DNA from: Apostichopus japonicus
Lineage: Eukaryota > Echinodermata > Holothuroidea > Aspidochirotida > Stichopodidae
Direction of reading: 5' to 3'
NCBI RefSeq assembly: GCF_037975245.1
Contig: NC_092570.1
Coordinates: 15,200,001-15,264,000 of the forward strand
DNA length: 64,000 nucleotides
A program made the position numbers and the translations under genes. Numbering within the stretch: position 1 is the stretch's first letter; the number at the start of each line of letters is the position of its first letter. Shown piece after piece: positions 1 through 17,730 of the stretch. The notes under the pieces are model-generated. The model saw only the letters and a program-made list of their open reading frames with translations. It was not told the origin of the DNA and ran no database searches.

Positions 1-1321
1 GAAACATACGTACTATATAATTAAATTTAATTGAAAAAAAAGTATACATATACAAAAAAACAAAAAAAAACCTTATAAGCAATTAAACTGAACGGCGAAA
101 GTTACAAATTAGAAAATCCTCGGATAGCCTCATAAATCAAGCTTACTCACTACGAATTAAACATGTTTAACATGTGGAGTGAGGGCAAATGAGGTATTAC
201 GTAATATAGAGTGTCTTTATTTAATCAAGGCACGAAAGCGCAGATTAGCGCTAAACGAAGTTGTTTTTTAGGTTTCTCACGAACCCGCTTTCTTGTTTTG
301 CCACAAAATAAAATAGTAATACTGCTAGTTTTTCCCCATATGACCTCTAAGACAAATAAGAAGATTAATTTTTTTTTGGGGGGGGGGGAAGGTTTCCACA
401 CATTTTTGACGTTGGAATTTACGAACATAATCCTCAGTCTATTAAAAGTGTAAACAAGCTATTGCAAGCTAAAGCATCTGAAAAGATCTTTAATAAATCA
501 TTTTTGCTCTTAACGAGAAACGAACTGTTAATAATATTTCGAATATAAATGTAAACCGTTTATGAAGAAGGCATTATATTTGCGGATATTCGGTAGTTGG
601 ATAAATTCATCCGAAATTGTAACGGCCAATCCTAAAACATCTGTATTCAAAATAAGAGCAAAATTCAGAGGAAATTGGAAACATTTTACCATCGCTTCGC
701 TTCCCTTTTATGATGTACATTAGAAATTAAAACCGTTCCAAATAATATAAAATTTGGTACAAATCTCCTTATTTTCTATCCTCCATAGTCTATCATATAC
801 ATGCTTTACTCAGAAAACACTATTTTCTAGCTAATTGCTAATATTCTGATAAAAAAACAAACTAACGAAAACAGAAGAATGATTTCCTAGTACAATCACC
901 AGGCTAGTGAAATAAAAGCGCATAAGAAATTAGAGAACCTTTTGGAACGCCTCGATGGACATTAACCGTATCGTCTTTTTGTTGTAAAAAGTGATTGAGC
1001 CGTCAGAACTATGAGGGAAAGACAAGACTAAAAAATCGACCCAGTCAAAGAAGATGGTACGAAGACATCCCAAATGCCGAAGGGAAATCATCGATTGTCA
1101 TCATCATTGAATATTAATCGGAGAGAAAAGGTCCGCGATCGAGAGGTAATTTGACGCTAACAAATACCGTCATAATGGTTTGCGATGTGTTGGTCGTGAC
1201 TCCAAAGTAAGCTTTATTGACGGCTGTTACTATATATCTATCAGACATGATTGCAAACACATGGCGATTCTCTCGCGACTATAACGGAACGGAATTGTGA
1301 TGTTCGAAAATGAGGCGTCGT
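1..1321. other. No gene seen
   Basis: AT-rich sequence with stops in all frames and an 11-base G tract at 378-388. Two short overlapping ORFs on opposite strands at 211-453 have no recognisable content. Confidence 0.5.
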
Positions 1322-1533
<212 letters not shown>

Positions 1534-2220
1534 AAGATTCAATTGTTCACTTCCTACACGGCGATCATCAGACAAGCGCGAGGCGATGTTCTTTACTTGT
1601 TACATGTTTAAATGTTTAATTAATCTTATCATTAACTTTTTGAAAGATGTTCATCAGAAACGATGATATTCTTGTACATGTGACTCATCCACTGTCCATA
1701 TGTAGCATAGTTGGCTTGTCACATTATCATGTGTTTATTGAAGGAGGTGCGAAGGGGTTCAGAATTATGGAGACCTTTTCCTTTAATGTTATTTATTTTT
1801 ATCAATATCTAGAGACATATAATGCAACAACATGCATGCAACAACAACAACAACAACAACAAGAAAATGACAAGAAAAATAGAAATTATTTGATTATGAA
1901 AATGAAATCAAGGGCAAGAAAGGGGCAACTGTATAAGTTGGAATTAATATGATATTACAAAACTGTCTGAGTAAGAAAATAATGGAAAGTTTTCTCATAT
2001 TTCTGGTAAACAATATCGTGACTGGTTAACGTACGTTATCTTGCTAAATTGTATTGATCTTCTTTTCAACTACAACACTTGTATATATTTAATAACATTT
2101 TCAGAAAGTTGTTGACTCACATGTCAACAACGATTGTTACATGCTAAGTCCAAACGCATCAAATAAGGTTTACATTGTAGGCGTAGCCTTTCAATTTGAT
2201 AGTTACAAGTAGTCAGTATA

Positions 2221-2446
2221 GGTCCCAAATTATAGCATGCTATAATTGCTACAAGTTTTCAAAAAGTACCAACTTGAGGTCTTTACTCTCCAAATTGTTC
2301 TCAGACATTCTAAATGAACACACAAGAGGTGTGAATGTCCCAGTGAGGTATATTTCCTCGAGGGTGATAAAAAAAATAGTTTAAGAATTTTGACTAAAGG
2401 TGACCGTATTTGCAAATCTGGCATATTTCGGGCCAATACAGCATAC
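2221..2446 (+). repeat. Dispersed repeat, copy 1
   Basis: Similar over ~225 bp to 53601-53837, sharing GTCCCAAATTATAGCATG, GTTTACTCTC.AAATTGTTCTC and GGCCAATACAGCATA. Diverged to roughly 70-75 percent identity by eye. Confidence 0.65.
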
Positions 2447-4589
2447 CTTTAACTTTGGTATAATCGGAGTACAAAAAACTGAACACAACTGCATGTATTA
2501 CACTTGTCGATGACTTCACTATATACTGGGTAAGAAAGACCTTTGCAAGAGACATATACCTTAGTTTATCAAAGTTATTAATGAAGTACGGTTGCCCAGA
2601 TGTCATGTAAAACTATACCGAAATCAATTCAAGAAGATCGAAAAAACGTTATTGTTTAACCCCAGTACGATCGTTCCGTGAATCGTTTTACAACTTTCTC
2701 TTCTTGTTTTGTTGTATCTGTTGCGTGTATTTCGTCTACGTTCCCTCTAGACTGTTCTTCAAATAATATATTGAGTGATACTGGTCAAGGACGAGTGCAT
2801 GGGTTCTTCTAAATGACCTTAAGGTTATTGGAATCCAATATACGTAAATCAGAGCAAAAACTCTATACCTTTAGAGTTAAAGGAGCGTTCCACTCGGCTT
2901 TAGCTGTTTCCAAATTCATGGGGGGGGGGGGGTGCTATAGCACAGGCGCTTGGCGATCATGTAGAATAGAAGGGAAACTTGGAATAAAGAATCACGCCTT
3001 CTAATTTTTCATAATTCACGATACTTAAGGAAAATTGAAGACTTCATAAAGGGGCCAGGTGACTTAATTATCCCCGGGCCCAACCTCATATCTCTTCGCC
3101 CCGGTCGAAGTTAGCATTAATCACATGCAAATTGGATAAAAATTGTATCGGTTTTGTAGTAAGGCCTATTTTGAGTATAAATAACTCCTAGTCAAATACG
3201 TACAGATGTTGCTATGAAAATTCAATATCGAAATTGTCATTCGCGAAACATTATCTAATTAACGCAAAACAGCTTGTTTTAGTTATTAATCATGTAACGA
3301 TTGATATGTTATACAAACGATGCGTTTTTTATATTTATGGAAACGCTGAGTTTCAGGCAAATTCGTACCATGCACAAATCCACATGCAGTTATCAGACTT
3401 ACCGCATACTGATTTCATTGTATCTTACACCAAATGACAGAACGTATACGAACGTAGGAACGAAGAAAGAAAGAAAGAAAATGCAGATTCGGCTTTTTGA
3501 ACCAGAATAATCTCAGCATGATAGAGAGAGAGAGAGAGATAGAGTGAAATTTTACTGAATGGAATGAATATTGATTCCGATAAAGTTTGCGCCAAAAATA
3601 AACTTGTAATGATTAAAGATGTGAGAGTGGGTGGTCACTTTTACCTATCTAAACGATTGAATAAGTCACCAATTTAACGGAATTACAAAATGAAATTTTA
3701 CTTGGCTATATCGAAACCATTTGTTGTCGTCAAAGGTTCAGTCCAACGTCAGATTGAAAACTATGTCATATCAGAATTGCAGAATTGAAGAGGTTAACTA
3801 ACATCTCGGATGCATTTCCCGATCAAAAAGTTGAAATATTAATCTTATTGATAAAATATCAATCTGACAGTTTGATCACTTTAATTACAAAAAAACTGAA
3901 GACTGATCTTTCAAAGCTCTTCCTCTAAGTGAGGCGTTTTATTTCCCATGTACTTGTATGAGTTAGAATATATAGTGTTACAACATCTTGCTATCATTCT
4001 ATATGTAACCTTAAGTTTCTTCCTACAACCGGAAATTCTCCTAAGTGCACATCACTTCCAAAGGTTATAGAGAACCAACTTTAACTTTAACTTTAGAAAG
4101 ATATGGGCTCTCGAACAAGAGAAGCTTAAATCGATTAGACATGAACTCTTGGGAAACCCTGTCACATTTTATAAAGCAATATCTTCACGTTTTCTTATTT
4201 TCACCTTTCAAGAATCGGGATTTTCGAGGACCAAAGCTAAGACACAGAGTAAGAGAGAGAGAGAAAGGGAAGGAATTTCTAATCTTGTATTTGGATGTAT
4301 TTTTTCTTTTATCTTAGGGAGAATGGCTTGATCAGAGACTTTTATAATTTAAATTGGATAAATCAAAGTAGACTTCATGAGCTTGACATTTCAAGGTCTC
4401 CGGTGCTATGAGTTTCGTGGAAGTTTTGCCAAAAAAAAAACAACATACATGAAAAAAACCCACAGAGATTCAAAAATTTCGTTGGGGAAATGATCCACTA
4501 ACCGAATTATATGATAAAAATAGACAGTTTTTCGTTTCAGTAGAAAGCTGCGATATTAGAATTTCCAATTCTCAAAGTTACTACTTTTA

Positions 4590-4655
4590 ATACTATACTA
4601 TACTATACTATACTATACTATACTATACTATACTATACTATACTATACGATACTA
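4590..4655 (+). repeat. (ATACT)n pentamer microsatellite
   Basis: About 13 copies of ATACT, with one variant unit (ATACG) near the right end. Confidence 0.95.
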
Positions 4656-7147
4656 TTGTCTTGTTTTAAATTGGGAGGAATTTGATATTTACTATAGCTT
4701 ATACAGCTTATTTATACATTTTTTTCGTTTAATCTCAGCACCATTGTCTTGAAATTAAACATCATATTCAGATTTAAAAAGATTACACTTTTGGATGGGG
4801 TGGGGCCTGAGGGGGTGAGGGGTAAGGTTTCGTACAAAATGGAAGTAGTTAATCAACTTAATCCTAAGCGAGCATTTTCCCGGTTTTTTCATTGCAAATG
4901 TGAATTTCTACTTGGATGAATTCAGGCACAAGAATAATTTTGATATGTTGAAGAGAGGTTAAGAAACTACCAGCAGTACTGTGTGTATCCTTTTTAATTT
5001 TTGGAGAAATGTCGGGGTTCATCAATTAAAGTGACTGAACTATATAGTCTAGTACATAGACTATTAGGTCAGTTCCTTGCACGCAACGAGAAACGCAATA
5101 AATAGGGAAACAGAAGGCATTTATGGCATGAAATGACATAATTACAATGTAGTACCTATTTGTCAATGAAAAATGATATTTAATGCCATGCGATGTTGCT
5201 TTGTTATTAATATGAAGTTAAAAGAAAATAGTCCGGTTTGGTTGAGTTCTTAGGATTTTATAAGCAATATTCCAGATATTTAGCACATTTTTATAGGTGA
5301 ATATCTTGTAAAATAGACCAACTGTAGAAACACATCAAAGTACTCATTTATAAAAACAATTCTTTCCCTCTGTTCGTGAACTATTACATTATGAATACCA
5401 CAGAATTCTGACTAAAGTCAACCTTTAACCGATGTTACTCGTCACGCGATGAAAGTTTGCACTTTTCAATTCACTCCTTTAAATTCCATTTTATGCGTAA
5501 TGTATAGGCCATGCTCATTTGTAAACACACAATTCAGGATATCAGTCACCATCTCCAAGTGAAATTCCAAAAAATGCAGTTAACAAACTTTAGGGGGAAA
5601 AAACGAGAAAAAAAACAACAGTTTTTTGGTCACTGTTTCCCTTTTTGGGACAAACAAAGCTAAAACAAATGGTACATCTCGAAGACTGCATGTAGAAATA
5701 CAAATTCTTAAGCAGGAAGTTCGGTGTTCAGCTCCTTGTATAGATAACACTCCTTATCAAGTTGCCAAGTCACAACTTTTTCTCTCTCTGAACTCTTTCT
5801 TGAAAGCAGGTTAATCAAAACTACCTTCTACTCAGTAGTGTTCGAACTGTGTTTACACAAAATGAACCTCGGCCACTGACTATTAATCGATCAATTATGG
5901 ATTTAATGATCAGTTATTTAAACACAGATGAAAAACCTGATGGTTTTATAATGTTTAAAGAGCAAAGTATTTACACCTATATAGGTTTAACCATATACAC
6001 TTACTTAAATTTATGAGCTATCTACGCCAAGTGAATTATGGGTAAAATCCCTAATGACGTAATTTGGCTTTATATCTGTTCTTTCCCAGCGGAAATTTGA
6101 CAAATAACATGAATACAGATTTTAAAGCAACTTTCAGACATGGACGTTATTATATTTTCGAACAATAGAGTTTTTGCTCAAATTCAGACGGTAATTGCGC
6201 ACATTAGGGTACCCTCTCAATATTTATAACCAAATCTAAATCCTTTGTTATAGTAAGACATGAACAGTAAAACAAAACAATTATGGAGACAAAAATATAT
6301 AAATGATTACGGGGAATTAATAATCAATTTAATTGATGAATTTGATTCTATTTTCAACAATTCGTCTTCCAGAACCTCTCCCGAAAAATTTAACACAGTC
6401 TAAAAAAAGAAAAAGAAATTAAAAATAATTGACATTCGTTTCTTTGTATTGATAAGCATCACAAAATGGATCAATATTCAAATCAGAAAGCTCATTTAAG
6501 CATAAAGAAACTTAAGCTCTCAAAATTTTTGAAATATGAAACTCGTATAACCGTGAATAGTACCGTATGATAACACGTATATATGGTGTCCCATGTTGAG
6601 GAATTGCAGAACCAATTCTCTGAAATCCCTGGATCCGCCGATGTTATAAAGGTTGGACAACATTTGTATAAAATCTTTCACCATATTTTTTGTTACAGTT
6701 CCTTTAAATGTAATTCTCTTTCCCTCTCCATCCAACCTCATGTAGGTCTTAAACTAGATCGTAAAAACTATTTCATCAAGTACTATCGAATTTGTTCCCT
6801 CTTAAATTAACATTCTAATAATGTCAGTATATTACCTTAACTCATTTAAATCGGGATCGTGTGCCAAATATAGAATCCAACTAATTTGAACAGTACGAAC
6901 TCTTCTTATTTGTTACATGTGCTAAAGAATTTATCTGTCGCCAGTCTCTAAGTCATGTTAATATTACGATTAATTCGATTGGCTCTGCGTGATTAATATC
7001 AACTTAATGCTGAAATATGCGGCTAACGTCGAATCGGATTGTGTTAAGTCGAAAGTGATTGTTAACGTATGCAACGTTAAAGCTACGTATTGGCTTGGAA
7101 GGAGGTTATTATAACACAAGGCACCATTCTATTTTACTGTAAACTTG

Positions 7148-7152
<5 letters not shown>

Positions 7153-7182
<30 letters not shown>

Positions 7183-7190
7183 TCATGTTT

Positions 7191-7243
<53 letters not shown>

Positions 7244-7305
7244 TATGTATATATATATATATATCATCATGTTCATCATATATATCTATATATAAATAAA
7301 TAATA

Positions 7306-7353
<48 letters not shown>
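7153..7353. repeat. (TA)n microsatellite with ATCATCATGTT interruptions
   Basis: TA tracts broken by two ATCATCATGTTTATC/ATCATCATGTTCATC segments and two ATAAATAAATAATATGTA segments, suggesting internal duplication of a ~80-bp block. Confidence 0.9.
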
Positions 7354-7354
<1 letters not shown>

Positions 7355-10035
7355 CATTTTTCATTCTGATATAGTACATGCATGCACTTCAGATATTCCA
7401 TTTGTTCATCATGCGCGTTTCTCGCAACTTTTGACATTTGGTAATGCGGCATGTTCCCCATTCAATTCTTCAATTTATCAATTGAATACATTTCAACATT
7501 TCTTTATTTGTATTACAAATTGTCATGTGCAGCAGTCAAGAACTTTTCGATATTTGAAGTAAAAAAATCATAAATTGTCAGACGAAGACTCATAAAATTC
7601 GTAGAAACAAACCATTTCTTATTTATTTCAGACAATCCATCAAATATCGAGAGCGAAATAGAGAGAGAGAGATTTTGGTTAAATGTCCTTGATACAGCTT
7701 GACTGAGTGATAATGCCTCAAACTCTTCATCCCAAGTTAAATAAAAGACTTTCCGCCCGGGTGGAAGTCACGTCGAATTCTCATTTACGGTAACTAATGA
7801 TAATCTGAGTCTATTGATATTAGCCCATAAAAATAATCCAACTAGAACGAGTCTAAATCGAAGGAATGCCCACAAGCGAAAATAAGTATGGGACGCCGCT
7901 ATGATGAGAAGTCTTTACACTGATACACTGATGCAACAAGTAAAATGTGGGAGAGGTTAAAGGGGAAGGGAAAGGGGAAGGGGAGGGGTGAGGATGGGCG
8001 GGGGGGGGGGCGATCCTCTCAACTCATCACTGAAGAATAACTTTCTTCCAACGTTTCCTTTGCCCATCCTTTAACCTCCTATTATAAGGATAATCAATTC
8101 AGAAATAAGAAAAACGAAAAAAAAAATTACAAGGAATCAAAAACAAAAAAAGAATTGTAAAATAACTTTAGATGTTTTCATTTTCTTTAAATAAAGAAAT
8201 ACCAATGAGGACTGACAAAAAGCAACAACATAAATGTGTGAACTTACCCATCAACCAAAGAATAAGAACGACTGGTAAAAGTCTATTTGGTAAGAACCAC
8301 AACCTACGTACTAGAGAAGGTAAATTGGGACGCATGATCCATTGAGGTCTATATTGTAACTATTTTATTCCTTTTTATCAAAGAAACTATTCATTTCCTC
8401 TCTAGAGATAAAATATCATTAATTCTGCAGATGGCCAGGTACTTTCCCCTTAAAGTGCCTTCATTATCAGATTTTCAGGTGTAATTTAGACAAAGCTCTC
8501 GGCGATTGGAATAAATACGATACGAGAAAATGGATTAAATCGAGCATCATTGGACTATCTGACCTGTAATAAAAGAAATTGCACCTTTCCCGAATACAAC
8601 TCAATTTTGACGTTTTTTTCTTTCTTTCTTTTATTCATTTCTTTGTTTATTTTGTTTTTGGTGGTTTTTTTTTATGTGTGTGTGTTGAGATGGTCATTTA
8701 GACTTATATAGGTAAAGTACGATATACCAGTGTGAGCTGGTTTTTCTGACTCTCGCTGTTTCTCTCTCTGTCTCTTTCATTTCCGATCATTTCAGTTTAA
8801 GAATTCAATGGAATGAGTTAGCTTCTTTAAATGATTATGGAGGCTTATCTCTTTACGTAATAACGAAATTTGACAAAAAGGATAAATTAAAAGTTAAGAA
8901 TAGCTAGGTTCAGGTTAACAGCTTTTTTTTAATTCCACTTATTGAACATGTATTAAGTTTGACGTCAGATTCGTTTCCCCCAAATCCCTTTACGATTCTA
9001 AAACAAAGTCTGATATTATTTTATACTTTCAAGGTTTTTCTATCAATATGAAGTCAATATAAGAGAGACTAATGAATATAGTAAGTAATAAAAGACTAAA
9101 CTATAAAAGATAAAAAAATATATTATTCTTTAATCTCATTACAAAATGATATCAATACGAGATTCCTATAAAAATCTTCTTCTGTTTAGGGTGCAATGTA
9201 ACAAATTAACTTGACTGTGATATTTGTCTGTTTAAATGAGACACAAATCCAACCACCATCTTTAGTAAAATTATGTGATATCAAAATAACTGTCTTGAAT
9301 AACTTCCCAAATCAACTAAGTCAAAATCCCATTCCATTTGGGAGATGTAAAGTGAAAGTTTAAATGTCTCTTCAAAACCACGACTGATGACTTGAACAAG
9401 TCTATATATGACATCTTCAAACCACTTGTGTATCAATTTTTTCCTTGTATTTATTTTTATTTTTTTTCTTGTATTGAAGGAAAAGAAAAACATATAAAAC
9501 GTTAAAGACGGATTAGCCAAGTGTGGAGAGTTGGGGGGGGGGAGGGGGGGGGGGGTATGTTGGTGCCAATCGTGCCACCCAAAGGAAAATTGCCTTTTCC
9601 AACCAAAAAAGGCACATACACGACTTGGTGTTGCAGAAAGTTCCTTTTGAGTATGAGAATGACGTCACTCTTTTCACTGAAAGAAAGATAATTGTAAGTA
9701 TTGTTAATCAGAGACATGTCAGGGTAGGACGCCCCCGGACATCCGCACCTGTGATTAATATCGTGACATACTTTACGATGGGAGACTTTAAAAGTCCATT
9801 CTAGTCTCTAAAAAGTATTAAGCTGTTCGCATTTCATTTACGACACTCAGGAAGAACACACAATAGCTTACGTATCTCACGGCATAAGCCTTAAAATTGC
9901 TATAATATTTCAATTTTGACATTTTCATTCGTCGCGAATTGATCATTAGTTACGCGCCGCCAAAGATGAGTCATCGATGTCTGTAATGGTTAAAGCAGAC
10001 ACAAATGCTTCTTCAGCGTATGGCGTGTACCGACA
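7354..10035. other. No gene seen
   Basis: Contains G tracts at 8000-8010, 9533-9542 and 9544-9555. The stretch 9236-9420 (GAGACACAAATCCAACC ... CATTTGGGAGAT) loosely resembles 27366-27500 and may be an old repeat. Confidence 0.45.
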
Positions 10036-10050
10036 TGAATAAATAAATAA

Positions 10051-10134
<84 letters not shown>

Positions 10135-10149
10135 ATATATACATACATA

Positions 10150-10189
<40 letters not shown>

Positions 10190-10199
10190 TATATATATA
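10036..10199. repeat. (AATA)n then (TA)n microsatellite
   Basis: Starts with AATA tetramers and changes to TA dinucleotides with a few ATTTAT and ACATAC interruptions. Confidence 0.95.
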
Positions 10200-14220
<4,021 letters not shown>

Positions 14221-14573
14221 GACACAAATTTAACCGTTGTCTTTGAAATACGTTATAGAAGTAGCTAAATGATAAACAATATTATTCCATTTTGGAGATA
14301 TCGCAGCTTTAATGTTTCTTTCACACACAAGGCTGAAGACTTGCAAGTCTAAATATGTCATTATCGAGCCTGATGTGTTTCATTTCAATGGTTTTTTTTG
14401 GGACACAAATTCAACTGTTGTCTTTGAAATATGTAATAGAAATAGCTATAGGCTATGTGGTATTATTCCATTTTGGAGATATCACAGCTTTAATTTTCCT
14501 TCACATACAAGGCTGCAGACTTGATGAAGTCTAAATATGTCATTATCGAGCCTGATGTGTTTCATTTTAATGT
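14221..14573 (+). repeat. Tandem duplication of a ~175-bp segment
   Basis: 14221-14392 and 14401-14573 align along their length, sharing GACACAAATT, TATTATTCCATTTTGGAGAT and ATGTCATTATCGAGCCTGAT. Identity is about 85-90 percent by eye. Confidence 0.8.
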
Positions 14574-14791
14574 TTCTTTAATTTTTTTTTTAAACTTATG
14601 ACAACATATATATATTTTTTCTATAACTGTGATGGCATGTTGCAACTGCTGAAGCTAAACTACTGAAGTTCGTAACATGACTATATAATTGCATTTGTTA
14701 CAGTGTCAACACTGTTAATGTTCGTAAACCATGGAAATATAAAATAAAAAATATTAAAAAAACTTCAGATCCTATGGCACTATCAAATCAC

Positions 14792-14793
<2 letters not shown>

Positions 14794-14841
<48 letters not shown>
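14794..14841. repeat. (TA)n microsatellite
   Basis: About 24 uninterrupted TA dinucleotides. Confidence 0.95.
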
Positions 14842-14844
<3 letters not shown>

Positions 14845-15220
14845 ACACTAAAGCTTATGTACTATACAAGCTAACCGCCGAGATAGTACAACTATAAATA
14901 GGTGAGACAGCCGTATCAAGAATAAGATCATTCAAGGTTATTTGATTTTCCCTCAGGAGGTGTTCTAATGACACCTTCAAGTATGATTCTTTACGAAAGG
15001 CGACAGCTCTAAGATTGTTGTAAAATATCACCGGTTTTCTATAAAACTGTTTATAATGATTGTTATACACACATTTCGTTTGACAGTTTGCATACGCTAT
15101 ACTTTGCTCATAAAAAATTGAATTTGTTACTGAAAAGCAAAAGAAAAGTGCCGAGTGCAGAAAATGATCACACACAGCTGTGTATTAATTTAGTTCTGTC
15201 TTCGGGGCATGAGTTTGACG

Positions 15221-15297
15221 CCTCTTCTTTTTACACACTCTCTTCTCTTCTCTCTTTCTTCCTTTCCTTTCCTTCTTTCTCTCTCTATTTCTAATTC
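15221..15297 (+). repeat. Pyrimidine-rich CT tract
   Basis: TCTTCTCTTCTCTCTTTCTT and similar for ~75 bp, nearly all pyrimidine. Confidence 0.85.
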
Positions 15298-15642
15298 TTC
15301 AACAAAACTTACAAAAGTACGCGTGGCACAGCAATTTTGCTATTGGCATTTCGGTATGGCTGGACGGTTACATCGAGTTCAGCAGGATTTTATTTTGTGG
15401 CTATATCTATAGCTCTTCGTGCAGAAATGTAACTCTTTAAAAAAAAGGAAAAAAAAAAGAAAGGATGAAGACAAAATAAGGTTTTTTTTTTTACTTTAGT
15501 CAACGAATTGAATTTAATGAAAATTGGTGTCATTTGAAATCGATTTATTTATATATCAACAAGCCAGTGGCTTGGGGTGTGGGGGCAGGTTTTGTGTTTA
15601 GAGCTACTTATATGCTAGTTTATAGTCTAAAAATGAAACAGA

Positions 15643-15902
<260 letters not shown>

Positions 15903-16424
15903 CTCTTTTAAAGTTTGTTTTTCAAAAACTTGTCATCCGTTTGAGTCGTTCCGCAGATCTATGTTGTTATAATTGGGTTACGTAGGTATCATGAACTTTT
16001 CCCCTGAGTAAATTATACTTCATTTCTTTCTTTCATTTAACCTTTTCTTTTTTGTCTTCTAGGTATTTTGCCTTACCAGGGAATTATAACGCCTCCTTTG
16101 TTAGTTCCCCCCCCCCCCATCGCCCCCTTCTACCTCTCTAATCTTCTCATGATAAGTAACATACCACATTTTCATTTCTGTAGCTCAGATAGAAGGCTAT
16201 ATATAGCCTAATCCACACGGTGTTTTGACTATACTGTATTAGACTTATATTATTACTATTGCAGATTTGATAAGCCGATATGTGTTCCTGTATTACAAAT
16301 GCAATTAGTCGTTCTTCGCCAATGCTTTCTAGTGTAGATGAAACACGCTGGGTTTTACCTATTACCTGAAGGTTACGTGTGTTTTTCAATAACTGTTTCC
16401 AAAGACCACCAACTTTGTACAACA

Positions 16425-16500
16425 TTCACTCGGAGAGGGTTTTGAACTGACGATTCCACTGTTGGCATTCGGGTTGCTAAGCAACATAATGTTTCGGCAT
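16425..16500 (-). mobile_element. Possible tRNA-derived SINE head
   Basis: On the minus strand, TTAGCAACCCGAATGCC resembles a polymerase III A box, and ATCGTCAGTTCAAAACCC, about 30 bases later, resembles a B box (GGTTCRANTCC). They are followed by CTCTCCGAGTG. No full tRNA cloverleaf can be drawn and no second copy was found in the window. A weak call. Confidence 0.25.
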
Positions 16501-16679
16501 GTGAGCTTTTTCCCTTCACCCTTTACATGAAACATACGTTAAAAATAATGGTTGCGTACTTCTGGTCTATGACGTCATTCTTCAGTTATTTAAAGTAATA
16601 TGAATGCATGGAACTAATGAAGGAGGAATCCTTTGATCTTAAAGCGGACAGTTGCGTTAAGCTTGTTATATATTTTATT

Positions 16680-16885
16680 ATACAACACCTAATTGTATTC
16701 CGGTCATTTGATTGGTCAATTGCTCGTCGATTGCATGCAAAATCCGCTCTATTCCACTCTATGAAATAGAACCATGGGTTATACGTTTTTGATAGCACTT
16801 TTTTCAATGGTAAGAGAGCAGAGAAACCTGTCTGTTCAAAACAATATGTTATAACTATTGCACTCATAACCATTCATTATTTGTA
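16680..16885 (-). mobile_element. Hairpin-less relative of the 39.6-kb foldback element
   Basis: Read on the minus strand, it starts AATAATGAATGGTTATGAG, as in the outer left arm at 39.58 kb, and skips the hairpin. It then continues with TTGTTTTGAACAGACAGG through CCAATCAAATGACC, matching 39791-39957. A 95-codon minus-strand ORF here is a by-product of the repeat. Confidence 0.6.
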
Positions 16886-17513
16886 TATTAATACTCTTTC
16901 ACACAAAAATATGTCAACGTTGCCTTTCATCTTTCTGTGTTTCTTTTCAATTAATAAAAACAATCCAATATTTCGAGCAAAAAAAAAATCATATTGTTTT
17001 TATCCAACGTATACGGTCATTCATAATTCTTCGAGAAAGTGGCTGAGGGATGAAGTTTTGTTTCCATTTTATTTTTATGAGGATAAAAAGAAACTTAATC
17101 GAAGTGTTGTTCTTGGTATGTGATTATATTTCTCTACGAAAATATGTTAAACGAAATTTAAACGCCTTATCACATCTGTTATCTCATAAAATAATAAGGT
17201 ATTCTACGTGGCCAGTGCCCCCCCCCCCCCCAATGTCAAGGGGCCTAACATGTGAAAACCTCCGGAAAAGACAACAACTTTAGATATTACATGGGAAATA
17301 CTATAGATTGTGTGAAATTCTCGATAGTCTCTGAAGAATCTAAATATCCCGATATAGGGTGAAAGTGGTTTCAGAAGACGAACTACGAAGTTCCCTCCCT
17401 TTAGTCTATGCTATCCGGGGTAAAAGCTGCGTAGACTAAATGCAAGGGGGAGGGGTGGGGGCGGGGGCTTTGGTTCAGTCATATCCAACTTAGTGTTTCG
17501 TCCCTAGCGAAAA

Positions 17514-17730
17514 ATCCTTAGCTGGACAGCTTCTAAGTAAAACTTTTTTAGATGTATAGTAAACGTCACAAACTTGTAAATATAATTCAATATTGAGACG
17601 TAAACAGATTATCCAATTAGTGTAAATGCTTTGATACATTTCGTTGAATTGACGATACTTGGAAGCATATCTATGGAAGCGTTAAGGTGCCGTCGAAATA
17701 TTCAAATAATTTACCTGAATGCACTTAGCA
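17514..17730 (+). repeat. 217-bp repeat, copy 1
   Basis: ATCCTTAGCTGGACAGCTTC... to GAATGCACTTAGCA. It matches 20975-21192 with only about six or seven differences, in the same orientation, 3.46 kb away. No coding content. Confidence 0.85.

Noticed and set aside
16147-16425. 92-codon minus-strand ORF (SSTLESIGEERLIAFVIQEH)
   Set aside because: It reads protein-like but no family was recognised. It adjoins possible SINE sequence, so a repeat is more likely.
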